Position numbers and translations under genes: made by a program
Notes under the pieces: model-generated
Told to the model about the DNA's origin: nothing
Seen by the model: only the letters and a program-made list of their open reading frames with translations
Database searches by the model: none
Source: BOG-908 sp964242595
Lineage (GTDB): Bacteria; Pseudomonadota; Alphaproteobacteria; Acetobacterales; Acetobacteraceae
Assembly (NCBI GenBank): GCA_964242595.1
Contig: CAXTBC010000010.1
Location: forward strand, 8,054-72,053
Direction of reading: 5' to 3'
DNA length: 64,000 bases
Shown: positions 43,599 to 51,730 of the stretch, one piece after another
Position numbering within the stretch: position 1 is the stretch's first letter
How the letters are laid out: every line of letters begins with the position of its first letter

Positions 43599-45059
43599 GT
43601 GAGTGCCGCTCAAACACCGCGTCGCCGTTCGACCGGCTTGTCACTAAGGCTGGGTTACGGGTTCGGTGCCGTCGCTAACGGCGTGCTGGATGCGGGGCTG
43701 TCCGGCGCGGTGCTGCAGCTCTACCTCAACCAGGTGCTCGGCCTGCCCGCGCTCAAGGTGGGCGCCATCATCATGGTCTCGCTGATCGCCGACGCGTTGA
43801 TCGACCCGCTGATCGGCCAGTGGTCGGACCGCATCCGCTCGCCCTGGGGTCGCAGGCACCCGTTCATGTACGCGAGTGCCGTGCCGGTGGCACTGTCGTT
43901 CTACCTGCTGTGGAACGCGCCGGCCGGGCTGTCGGGCGGCGCGCTGCTGGCCTTCACCCTGGCGCTGATGGTCACGGTGCGGATCGCCAGCAGCTTCTAC
44001 AGGATCCCGGGTGACGCGCTGCTGCCCGAGCTCACGTCCGACTACGACGAACGTACGACGCTGACGAGCTATCGCTGGTTCTTCGGCATCGTCGGTGGAA
44101 ACTTTATCGGCTACGTGCTGAACGCGGTGTTCCTGCGCACCAGCGCGCAAAACCCGCTGGGCGTGCTCAGCCGGCCTGGCTACGCGCATTTCGGGCTGTT
44201 GGGCGCCGGGATGATCTTCGTCTCTGTCCTGGGCTGCGCACTGGCCACGCACCGACGGCCGAAAGTGCCGCTGCCGCCGCGGCGGTCCGCCAGCCTGGCG
44301 CAGAGCATGCGCGACATCCGGATCACGCTGTCCAACCGCTCGCTGCTGGCGTTGTTGCTGGGCGGCGTGCTGGGCGGCATTGGCGGCGGCATCAGCCTGG
44401 GCCTGGGCACTTACATGCTGATCCATTTCTGGGGGCTGGACCCGGGGCAATACGCACCCATCGTCGTCTACGGGTCGGTTGGCGCGGTGCTGGCGGTGTT
44501 CGTGGCACCGCTCGCCTCGATGCGGTTCGGCAAGAAGCGCGCGGTGATCGGCCTGTTCTCCTGTTCCGTCGTGACGGCGACGGGGCCTATCCTGCTGCGC
44601 CTGCTCAACGTGATCACCGCGAGCTCCTCGGGATGGATCACCGTGCTGGTGATCGCCGACAGCGCGTTCACGGCGGTCATCGGCGTGGCGGGTTTCATCC
44701 TGGTCGGCTCCATGCTGGCCGACGTGGTTGAGGACGTGGCGGTGAAGACCGGCGTGCGCTCCGAGGGGCTGCTCTACGCCACCAACGGTCTGCTGCTGAA
44801 ATTCACCAGCGGCATCGGCGCCTTCATCGCGGGCGTACTGCTGACTTTGGTGAATTTTCCGGCGCACGCACTGCGTGGAACGGTGCCGCATGTCATCGTG
44901 CAGCACCTGGTGGAGATCTACCTGCCCGTCAGCGTTACGTTCAGCGTGGCGTCCATCGCGGTGCTGGGGTTCTACAATATCGACCGCACCACGCAGGAGC
45001 GCAACGCAGAGGCGCTGCACGATCCGGGCACGGCGGCGCCCATGTCCGCGGCAGAATAG
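43599..45059 (+). CDS. MFS transporter, GPH (sodium/glycoside-like) type
   Basis: 486 residues with about 12 hydrophobic segments. GPH features: YGFGAVANGVLDAGLSGAVL, SLIADALIDPLIGQWSDRIR and SPWGRRHPFMYASAVPVALS, the characteristic 'D...GRR.P' loop after helix 2. It sits in the inner membrane and most likely imports the compound captured by the TonB receptor. A family A unit lies in the 200-bp gap to the receptor gene. Confidence 0.92.
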   Translation: MSAAQTPRRRSTGLSLRLGYGFGAVANGVLDAGLSGAVLQLYLNQVLGLPALKVGAIIMVSLIADALIDPLIGQWSDRIRSPWGRRHPFMYASAVPVALSFYLLWNAPAGLSGGALLAFTLALMVTVRIASSFYRIPGDALLPELTSDYDERTTLTSYRWFFGIVGGNFIGYVLNAVFLRTSAQNPLGVLSRPGYAHFGLLGAGMIFVSVLGCALATHRRPKVPLPPRRSASLAQSMRDIRITLSNRSLLALLLGGVLGGIGGGISLGLGTYMLIHFWGLDPGQYAPIVVYGSVGAVLAVFVAPLASMRFGKKRAVIGLFSCSVVTATGPILLRLLNVITASSSGWITVLVIADSAFTAVIGVAGFILVGSMLADVVEDVAVKTGVRSEGLLYATNGLLLKFTSGIGAFIAGVLLTLVNFPAHALRGTVPHVIVQHLVEIYLPVSVTFSVASIAVLGFYNIDRTTQERNAEALHDPGTAAPMSAAE

Positions 45060-45127
45060 GCAACGAGACAGGAGAAGGGATACCTCCGGGCTTCGCCTAA
45101 AAGACCTGCCTTCAGGAGTGATTCCCG

Positions 45128-45907
45128 ATGGACGCACAAGCCCATGTCACCGACCTTGAACTGCACGGCTACACCATCGTGCACGACGCGCTCGCGCCCG
45201 CATTCTGCGACGAGATCGTGGCCGAAATCGAGCGGATGGAGGCCGACCACGAGCCTTCGCTGAAGGGCAACGCGTTCGTAGGCTTCAAGACAGTGCGGTA
45301 TTTCGACCTGCTGAACGAAGGCGAGGTGTGGCAGCGCGTGGCCGCGCACCCTCGCGTGGTGCCCATCATCCGCGGCGTGCTGGGGGCGGACATGCTGCTC
45401 TCCACCATGGCGACCGCGGTGATCGCTCCCGGCGAACGCGCGCAGCCGATCCACCGGGACGACGAGTTGTACGACATGGCGATGCCGCACCGGAACCTGG
45501 TGTGCAACACGATGTGGGCGTTGCGCGACTTCACCGAGGCAAACGGGGCCACGCGCATCGTGCCCGGCACGCACAGGCTGGTGGAGCCGGCCGATCCTGC
45601 GAAGGCGTACGAGTCGGTTCCCGCGGTGATGCCAAAGGGGAGCGTGTGTTTCGTGCTGGGTACCTGTTACCACGGTGGCGGGGCGAACCTGACGGAGGAA
45701 CGTCGCTGGGCGCTGACGATCAACTACTGCGCGGGCGCGATGCGGCAGCAGGAAAACCTGATGCTGGCCGTGCCTGGGGCGCGTGCGGCCAGGTTCGCGC
45801 GGGAGCTGCAGGACCTGATCGGCTACCGGCCGACCCGGCGGAGCGTTGGGCATGTGAACGCAGGTGACCCGCGCGATGTGCTGAAGCGCTATGCGGAGAA
45901 AGCCTAA
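45128..45907 (+). CDS. phytanoyl-CoA dioxygenase (PhyH) family protein, first copy
   Basis: 259 residues. Fe(II)/2-oxoglutarate oxygenase motifs: QPIHRDDELYDMAMPH (His and Asp of the facial triad), the distal His in GTCYHGGGANLTEERRWAL, and Arg in the same segment for 2-oxoglutarate. The N-terminal TDLELHGYTIVHDALAPAFC is the usual PhyH opening. It would hydroxylate a branched or cyclic substrate. No CoA-specific features can be asserted. About 150 bp before the second PhyH gene, separated by a family A pair. Confidence 0.9.
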   Translation: MDAQAHVTDLELHGYTIVHDALAPAFCDEIVAEIERMEADHEPSLKGNAFVGFKTVRYFDLLNEGEVWQRVAAHPRVVPIIRGVLGADMLLSTMATAVIAPGERAQPIHRDDELYDMAMPHRNLVCNTMWALRDFTEANGATRIVPGTHRLVEPADPAKAYESVPAVMPKGSVCFVLGTCYHGGGANLTEERRWALTINYCAGAMRQQENLMLAVPGARAARFARELQDLIGYRPTRRSVGHVNAGDPRDVLKRYAEKA

Positions 45908-45908
45908 G

Positions 45909-46034
45909 GCAAGCACCGGCTTTCGAAAAAAGAAACGAAAGGCTTTTGACTTCGCTGTAGCGCGCCCGTCGTTTAGCACCCGACCGTTAGCAAAAGTTGT
46001 TGCTCTTTTTCCAAGAAAAGAAGGTCTTTCTTCC
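45909..46034. repeat. family A repeat pair (units A16 and A17, inverted, diverged)
   Basis: Left: GGCTTTCGAAAAAAGAAACG and AAAGGCTTTTGAC with GCTGTAGCGCG. Right: CAAAAGTTGTTGCTCTTTTT, CCAAGAAAAGAAGGTC. Both are more diverged than most units. The pair lies between the two PhyH genes. Confidence 0.7.
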
Positions 46035-46050
46035 TTGCCGGAGGTCATCC

Positions 46051-47010
46051 ATGGACACCCCCGCCCGCCGTCCCACGCGCGACTTCGAGTCCCTGCCCTA
46101 TTTGGACCAGAGGCGGCGTGTGACGCAGCTGTATCCGGAGCTCAAGCGCCTTGGCTTGGCGCCGCACATCGCGGACCTGGCAGTACAGGGCTACACCGTC
46201 GTGCCGCCGGAGCGCGTGGCGCCGCCAGGACACATTGCGGCGTTGCGGGATGCGGTGCTCGCCGTCTCCGAACGGCGCACCGGCCTGCGGCCGGACGTGG
46301 CGACGGGCGACACGCATCGCGGCTCGAAGCACCCGCTCGGACAGTTCATGCGCTACGTGCTGTTCGAAGACCCGGTGTTCGAGCCGATGCTGACGAACCC
46401 TGTGCTGCTCGGGCTGATCACCTACCTCGTGGGATTCGACGCGCTGCTGAGCTTGAACGACGCTGTGGTGAAAGGACCGGGTAGCGCGCCGTTGCCGCTG
46501 CACACGGACAACGGCGACCTGGCAACGCCAGTGTATCCGGACCAGTCGCAGACGGCCAACATCAACCTTTTGCTGAACGACTACGAGCTGGGCAGCGGCA
46601 CGATCGCGTTCCTGCCCGGCAGCCATCGCTTCCGCCGACAGCCCACGCCCGGCGAGATGCGCGAGCTGAGTAGCGAGATGGTGCCGGTGATCGCCCCGGC
46701 CGGCTCGGCGGTGATCTGGCCGGCCAACACGTGGCACATGGCGTTGTCCCGCACCGACCCGGGGCTGCGGCTGACGTTGCTGTACGATTTCTGCCGCGGG
46801 CACCTGCAAACGCAATCACCTTTCCGGGCGGACGTAACGCAGGAGATGTTGGCGCGTAACCCGCCGCGGTTTGCGCAACTGATGCACGCCTACGGCGCGT
46901 TTCCGTTCCGGGCGGAGGATATCGACTACAAGCGAGCGGCGTTGGGGGGACGACGTTACAGCCTGTTCGAGTGCGATCCGCTTTGGACGGACTTTTTCAG
47001 GCTTCGGTGA
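46051..47010 (+). CDS. phytanoyl-CoA dioxygenase (PhyH) family protein, second copy
   Basis: 319 residues from the ATG at 46051, which has GGAGG 6 nt upstream; a longer in-frame start begins inside the family A repeat. Iron-binding HTD in LPLHTDNGDLATPVY, distal His in WPANTWHMALSRTDPGLRL with the Arg for 2-oxoglutarate. The segment NINLLLNDYELGSGTIAFLP, GSHRFRRQPTP resembles PhyH proteins of lipid or terpenoid pathways. It differs clearly from the first copy, so the two probably hydroxylate different positions or intermediates. Confidence 0.9.
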   Translation: MDTPARRPTRDFESLPYLDQRRRVTQLYPELKRLGLAPHIADLAVQGYTVVPPERVAPPGHIAALRDAVLAVSERRTGLRPDVATGDTHRGSKHPLGQFMRYVLFEDPVFEPMLTNPVLLGLITYLVGFDALLSLNDAVVKGPGSAPLPLHTDNGDLATPVYPDQSQTANINLLLNDYELGSGTIAFLPGSHRFRRQPTPGEMRELSSEMVPVIAPAGSAVIWPANTWHMALSRTDPGLRLTLLYDFCRGHLQTQSPFRADVTQEMLARNPPRFAQLMHAYGAFPFRAEDIDYKRAALGGRRYSLFECDPLWTDFFRLR

Positions 47011-47014
47011 TGGA

Positions 47015-47260
47015 AGGAAGATTGCGGTTCTGCCCCAAACCCGTCCTGCTTGGTGCACCTCCGTGGCGGTAGATGCCAAGGAGCATGCCGACATTCTTGC
47101 AGACTACGTCTTTTCGTTTACGCCCTTAAAGCTCGTTAAAGACCAGTCCTTAGAGGCTGTTGTAAGATGTCCTAAACAAACAGGGTTGGGTTTGGAAGGC
47201 CGCATCATGCGTAAGCTGCTGCGCACGAGGGGTTTGCGGCAGAGCCCCATGCTCGCTTAA
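47015..47260. repeat. family B repeat, copy B5 (diverged, expanded)
   Basis: GGTTCTGCCCCAAACCC at the left, CCAGTCCTTAGAGGCTGTTG, TAAGATGTCCTAAACAAACA in the middle, and GCGGCAGAGCCCCATGCTCG at the right. Extra unrelated sequence lies inside. Convergent junction between PhyH and the LOV kinase. Confidence 0.65.
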
Positions 47261-48453
47261 CCTTCCGCAGCCCCCGGCCCGTCCTCCGGCATCACACCCT
47301 GCAGCGGGAACGACAGCACCACCGTGGCGCCCGCCCCCGGAGCGCTCGCGATGCGCATGGTCCCGCCGGACTGCTCGGCGAAGCCCGCCACCATCGACAG
47401 GCCCAGCCCCGAACCCTTGCCGCGCTCCTTGGTGGTGAAGAACGGATCCGTGGCCTTGCGCAGCACCTCTTCCGTCATGCCCTCGCCGGTGTCGCGCACC
47501 AGCACGGCCGGTGTGGGGGGGCCGCCGCCGCCCGACTGCATCACGGTCGAGACAGTCAGCGTGCCGCCATCGGGCATGGCGTCGGACGCGTTGCGCGCCA
47601 GGTTGACGATGGCGAGCTCAAGCTGGCCCGCATCCACGCACACCGGCAGGGCTAACTGTGCGACTTCCAGCCTCAGCTTCACCCCGTCATGGATGACGTG
47701 CGTCAGCAGTCCGTCCATGCCCTCAAGCAGCTTGTTGAGGTCGGCGGGCTGCGGATCGTGGAACTGGCGCCTGGCAAAGGAGAGCATCTGCTGCGTCAAC
47801 CGGCCGGCGTGCCGTGCGGAGGATTCCGCGCGTTCCAGCTGCTTGCGCTGCCGCTCGTCCGTGGCGCGCGTCAGTGCCTGCTGCGTGCTGCCCACCACGA
47901 TGGTCATCAGGTTGTTGAACTCGTGGGCCACGCCGGACGCCATGCTGCCCAACGCCTCCATGCGGCGGGATTGCTGCAGCACCACCTCGGCCTCGTGCCG
48001 GCGGGTCACGTCGAGCTGGCTGGCAAACATATAGATCAGCTTGCCCTCGGCATCGAACACCGGGCTTAGATAGAGGGCGTTCCAGAACGGCGTGCCGTCC
48101 TTCTTGTAGTTGATCAGCTCTATGGCGAGGTCCTCGCTCGCCGCCACGGCCCTGCGCACCTGCTGGACAGACGCCGGGTCGGTCGCCGGCCCCTGCAGGA
48201 AACGGCAGTTTCGGCCCAGGATCTCGTGGGCCTCATAGCCCGTCATGCGCTGGAACGCCTCGTTGACGAACACCAGCGGCATGTCCGGCTTGCTGGGGTC
48301 GGACAGGCACATCGGCATCCGGGTCATCTGCACGGCCGCGAAGAAGATGTCCTTGCCTCCCAGTCCCATGCCCTCGGCCGCGATGTTGCGGCCGTCGCCG
48401 GTGTGGTGGCCCAGCGAGTCGTTGCCGAGAGACGCCTGCCGATCGCCATCCAT
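47257..48453 (-). CDS. LOV-domain (blue-light) sensor histidine kinase
   Basis: 398 residues from the ATG at 48453, with GGGAG 7 nt upstream (a TTG 15 nt earlier is also open). The PAS domain carries the LOV photoactive signature GRNCRFLQG; the Cys at about residue 83 would form the flavin adduct under blue light, and further flavin-contact residues (INYKKDGTPFWNALYLSPV) are present. HisKA H-box: SGVAHEFNNLMTIV, His at about 177. ATPase: VNLARNASDAMPDGG (N), RDTGEGM (G1), KGSGLGLSMVAGFAEQSGG (G2). No membrane helix, so cytosolic. Its partner is likely the divergent receiver protein. Confidence 0.93.
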   Translation of the reverse strand: MDGDRQASLGNDSLGHHTGDGRNIAAEGMGLGGKDIFFAAVQMTRMPMCLSDPSKPDMPLVFVNEAFQRMTGYEAHEILGRNCRFLQGPATDPASVQQVRRAVAASEDLAIELINYKKDGTPFWNALYLSPVFDAEGKLIYMFASQLDVTRRHEAEVVLQQSRRMEALGSMASGVAHEFNNLMTIVVGSTQQALTRATDERQRKQLERAESSARHAGRLTQQMLSFARRQFHDPQPADLNKLLEGMDGLLTHVIHDGVKLRLEVAQLALPVCVDAGQLELAIVNLARNASDAMPDGGTLTVSTVMQSGGGGPPTPAVLVRDTGEGMTEEVLRKATDPFFTTKERGKGSGLGLSMVAGFAEQSGGTMRIASAPGAGATVVLSFPLQGVMPEDGPGAAEG

Positions 48454-48581
48454 CTGTTCCGCTCCCAATCAGGCCTGGATCATCCGTGCCACGCCAGATA
48501 TCAATCTTTCCGCGATCTGCAACACTGCCTGCGCGATCTGCGTCTTGGTAGGAGGTCATAGCTTATTATTCGGGGATCATC
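48454..48581. promoter_or_regulatory. divergent promoter region of the LOV kinase and the response regulator
   Basis: 128 bp separate the two start codons, enough for two promoters. A moderately A/T-rich part (TAGCTTATTATTCGGGGATC) lies just upstream of the receiver gene. No operator was recognised. Confidence 0.4.
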
Positions 48582-48950
48582 ATGGTGTCGGGGAGGCGGG
48601 TCCTGGTTGTCGAAGACGATGCGCTGATCCGCCTGATCCTCTCCGAAAGCCTGCAGGACGAAGGGTTCGACGTGGCGCAGGCCAGGACGGGCGATGAGGC
48701 CATCCACCTGATCGAGGAATCCTCCTGGTTCGACGTGGTGATTACCGACATCCAGATGCCGGGCGAGCGTGACGGGCTGGAGGTGGGACAGCATGTGCAT
48801 CGGCGCCACCCCGGCACGCCGGTGATCTACGTGACGGGAAGGCCGGAGAGCATGTCCGGGGTCGATCTGGGGCCGCACGACGCTTTCATCCGCAAGCCTT
48901 ACGGGCCGGTGGACATCATCAGGCTGGTGGCCCGGCTGCTGCCGTCTTGA
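48582..48950 (+). CDS. single-domain response regulator (receiver only)
   Basis: 122 residues, a complete CheY-like receiver. Acidic pair in VLVVEDDALI, phospho-acceptor Asp56 in VVITDIQMPGERDG, Thr in VIYVTGRPE and Lys in AFIRKPYGP. There is no output domain, so it must act through protein contacts or phosphotransfer. The IDIQMPGxxDGL and FIRKPY motifs are usual for receivers paired with PAS/LOV-HisKA kinases in alphaproteobacteria. Divergent from the LOV kinase. Confidence 0.93.
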   Translation: MVSGRRVLVVEDDALIRLILSESLQDEGFDVAQARTGDEAIHLIEESSWFDVVITDIQMPGERDGLEVGQHVHRRHPGTPVIYVTGRPESMSGVDLGPHDAFIRKPYGPVDIIRLVARLLPS

Positions 48951-48992
48951 GCGCAGGGACGTAATATCGACGGCCGGAGGTCGTGACCTGTG

Positions 48993-49280
48993 GGCAAGCA
49001 TGGGGCTCTGCCCCAAACCCCGATAGGCCTCGAGGCCCCAGACCCCCATCTGTTTAGAATATCTTACAAAATAGGTTCTAAGAGGCTGTTTGGAAACTCG
49101 CTTTAAGAGCCGCGAAGCGGTCAATCTGACGCCGATGTTGGGTAAATCTCGCCAAGATGTGGTATCCAGATACCGCTTTTGATAAGTTTGTACGCTTAAC
49201 CAACAGCTCGAGCGAGTTTTCAAACGGACTCTAAGGACTTGTCCTTAGCGGGGTCCAGGGGCAGAGCCCCTGGCCTTCTT
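48993..49280. repeat. family B repeat, copy B6 (split by a MITE)
   Basis: Left arm GGGCAAGCATGGGGCTCTGC, CCTCGAGGCCCCAGACCCCC and ATCTTACAAAATAGGTTCTA. Right arm GGACTTGTCCTTAGCGGGGT and CAGGGGCAGAGCCCCTGGCC. The arms join exactly like copy B1 once the 150-bp insert and one TAA are removed. Confidence 0.9.
49082..49231. mobile_element. 150-bp MITE with IS5/IS1031-like ends, TAA target duplication
   Basis: The ends are inverted repeats of about 21 bp: left GAGGCTGTTTGGAAACTCGC, right (reverse complement) GAGTCCGTTTGAAAACTCGC, differing at four positions. It is flanked by TAA on both sides (49079-49081 and 49232-49234). There is no open frame for a transposase, so it must be moved in trans. 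The 3-bp TNA duplication and the GAG..C.GTTTG ends fit the IS1031 group of the IS5 family, first described in acetic acid bacteria. Confidence 0.85.
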
Positions 49281-49339
49281 CTCTGAGGCTCTTTCTAGGC
49301 TGTCGCGGTTATTCCTGGCAGCGCTTGGGGTTGGCCCGT

Positions 49340-51586
49340 CTACACGTCCAGTCCGTGGTCGCGGGCCCAGGCGGCGATCGGCTCGCGCAGGCTGGAGTGC
49401 GAGGCGGCGGTGCGCTTGAGGGTTTCCATGAAGGCGCGGAACGCCCCCAGGTCCAGCGCCCGCAGCGCCTCCTTCACCGGCAGCAGGCTGCTGGCCGACA
49501 TCGACAGGCAGTCCACTCCCAGAGCCAGCAGCACGGCGGCGTCCAGCGGGCGGGAGGCCGCCTCGCCGCATAGCGACAGCGAGGTGGCCGTCTCGGCCGC
49601 CGCCCGGCTGACCTGATGCAGCAGGCGGATCATCGGCGCGCTGAGGAAATCGTAGCGGTCGGCGAGCGCCGGCGTGCCGCGGTCGGCGGCGAACACGAAC
49701 TGCATCAGGTCGTTCGAGCCGATGGAGACGAAGTTGGCCTCGGCCATCAGCTCGGGCAGCTGCCAAAGCAGCGCCGGCACCTCCAGCATCGTGCCGATGG
49801 ACAGCTTGGCCGGCGCCGGACGCACGCGGGCGGCCTCGGCGAACAGCAGCCCGCGCGCCTGGCGGAACTCGGCCAGGTTGGCGACCATCGGGAACATCAC
49901 GCTCAACGGCCGGCCGGCGGCGGCCAGCAGCAGGGCCCGCAACTGGCGGCGCAGTATGGCCGGACGGTCCAGCCCCACGCGCAGGCTGCGCCAGCCCATG
50001 GCCGGGTTCTCCTCCTCGGCGCGCGGGCTGTCGGGCAGCAGCTTGTCGCTGCCCAGGTCCAGGGTGCGGAAACGCACAGGACGGTCGCCGGCCACGTCCA
50101 GCACGCGGCTGTAGATGGCGGTCTGCTCGGCCACGTCCGGGATGGAGCCGCGGGCCATCATGGCGATCTCGGTGCGAAACAGCCCGATGCCGTCGGCCCC
50201 CGTGGCCGCCAGCTGGTCCAGCTCGAGCGCCAGGCCGGCGTTCATCATCAGCTTGAAGGGCGTGCCGTCCCGCGTGCAGGAGGGCGCGTCGCGGATCTGC
50301 GCCCAGGCGGCGCTGCGCACCGCGCGCGCGTTCAGCGCGTGGTCGTAGGCGGCGCGCACGCCGGGTTCGGGGCGCAGGATCAGCGTGCCGCCGTCAGCGT
50401 CCAGCACCGCCTCGTCGCCGGCCTCGGCGGCGTCCATGGCGCCGCGGGCGCCGCCTGCCGCCGGCAGCCCAAGCGCGCGGGCCACGATGGCGGCGTGGCC
50501 ACCGGCGCTGCCCTCCTCGATCACCACGCCGGCGATGCCGCGGGCGTGCCACTCGAGCAGTTGCGCCGGGCCCAGGCGGCGTACCAGCAGGATGGCGCCG
50601 GCCGCTTCTCCTCCCGTGCTGCCTGAGCCGTCCAGCGTGGAGAGCAGGCGGCCGGCCAGGTCCTCGAGGTCGGCCAGGCGCTCGCGCAGGTAGGGGTCGG
50701 CGATGCGGCGCATGCGGGCGCGAAAGTCGTTGGCCACCCGGTGGACGGCGGCCTCGGCGGTCAGCCCGCCGCGCACCGCCTCGGCCACCCGCCGCAGCCA
50801 GCCGTCGTCGGCTGCCACGGCGCGGGTGGCGTCCAGGATGTCGCGCGGGGCGTCGTCGCCGTCGGCGTCCCGCAGCAGCGTGGGCAGCTGGGCCTCGATC
50901 AGCGTGTCCAGCCCCTGGCGCATGCGGCGCAGCGCGACCTGCAGCCGGGCCAGTTCGGCGGCCGGGTCCTCGGCCAGCAGGCGTTCGGGCGCGATGATGG
51001 TGCCGTGCATCAGCACGCGGCCGAAGACGATGCCGGGCGAGAGCATGGAGGCGTCGAACTGGCGCGGCAGGCTGCCGGCGAAGCCTTCGCGGGTGTCGGA
51101 CCCTCCGGCAGAGAGCAAATCCGTCAGCAGCATGGCCACGGTTTCCAGCACCTCCGTCTCCACGTCCGTGTAGTGGCGCGACGTGCGGTTCTGCACCACC
51201 AGCACGCCAAGCGTGCGGCCGCTCCGCCGGACCGGCACGGCGAGCATTGAGGCGTAAGGCTCCTCGCCGGTCTCCGGACGGTAGGCGAAGGCAGGGTGGT
51301 TCTGCACGTCGGCCAGGTTCAGCGGCGTGCCGGTGGCAGCCACCAGGCCCACGATCCCCTCGCCCACCCGCAGCCGGGTACGGCCCACGCTGGCCGGGTT
51401 AAGGCCCTGGGTGGCGCGCAGCTCCAGTATCTCGCCGGCGCGCAGCGCGTAGGCCGAGCAGACCTCGGCGACCATCTCGGCAGCAACGAGGGAGACGATC
51501 CCCTGCAGCTGGACGTTGCCGGCGGCCATGATGCCGCGCAACCGGGCGAGCAGGCGGCGGCCCGGGGTGGAGGCGGCCACCGCCAC
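49340..51586 (-). CDS. ptsP: phosphoenolpyruvate-protein phosphotransferase PtsP (EI-Ntr)
   Basis: 748 residues. Order: GAF domain (about 20-165; GEGIVGLVAATGTPLNLADV, YASMLAVPVRRSGRTLGVLV), PEP-utilising N-terminal domain, phospho-His swivelling domain (GSAGGHAAIVARALGLPAAG, where the usual TSH is GGH but His is kept), and a C-terminal TIM barrel (GIGLFRTEIAMM, FRTLDLGSDKL, NFVSIGSNDLMQFVFAADRG, LCGEAAS with catalytic Cys). It starts the nitrogen phosphotransferase chain EI-Ntr, NPr, EIIA-Ntr, sensing glutamine through the GAF domain in related bacteria. Start is a GTG. On the same strand as, and downstream of, nitronate monooxygenase and lysC. Confidence 0.95.
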   Translation of the reverse strand: MAVAASTPGRRLLARLRGIMAAGNVQLQGIVSLVAAEMVAEVCSAYALRAGEILELRATQGLNPASVGRTRLRVGEGIVGLVAATGTPLNLADVQNHPAFAYRPETGEEPYASMLAVPVRRSGRTLGVLVVQNRTSRHYTDVETEVLETVAMLLTDLLSAGGSDTREGFAGSLPRQFDASMLSPGIVFGRVLMHGTIIAPERLLAEDPAAELARLQVALRRMRQGLDTLIEAQLPTLLRDADGDDAPRDILDATRAVAADDGWLRRVAEAVRGGLTAEAAVHRVANDFRARMRRIADPYLRERLADLEDLAGRLLSTLDGSGSTGGEAAGAILLVRRLGPAQLLEWHARGIAGVVIEEGSAGGHAAIVARALGLPAAGGARGAMDAAEAGDEAVLDADGGTLILRPEPGVRAAYDHALNARAVRSAAWAQIRDAPSCTRDGTPFKLMMNAGLALELDQLAATGADGIGLFRTEIAMMARGSIPDVAEQTAIYSRVLDVAGDRPVRFRTLDLGSDKLLPDSPRAEEENPAMGWRSLRVGLDRPAILRRQLRALLLAAAGRPLSVMFPMVANLAEFRQARGLLFAEAARVRPAPAKLSIGTMLEVPALLWQLPELMAEANFVSIGSNDLMQFVFAADRGTPALADRYDFLSAPMIRLLHQVSRAAAETATSLSLCGEAASRPLDAAVLLALGVDCLSMSASSLLPVKEALRALDLGAFRAFMETLKRTAASHSSLREPIAAWARDHGLDV

Positions 51587-51682
51587 TACGCAAGCAGCCT
51601 TTTATAGGCGCTGTGAAAGGCTGAACCGCGGTGCGGCGCCGCCACCCGCGAAGCGATACCCCGACCACAACGCGCAACCAAG

Positions 51683-51726
51683 CAAACAAAAGTTTTTTGG
51701 TTCTTTTCAAAAAAGAACCGCTTGCC
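51683..51726. repeat. family A repeat, unit A18
   Basis: ACAAAAGTTTTTTGGTTCTT, TTCAAAAAAGAACCGCTTGC. A single unit next to the stop codon of the nitronate monooxygenase gene and upstream of ptsP. Confidence 0.85.
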
Positions 51727-51730
51727 TCGC

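Larger units (their letters stand above)
48951..49339. other. convergent intergenic region holding family B copy B6 and a MITE
   Basis: No gene. Almost the whole region is occupied by the interrupted family B unit and the inserted 150-bp element. A fragment GGCTGTCGCGGTTATTCC of family A type lies next to the ptsP end (around 49300). Confidence 0.6.
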
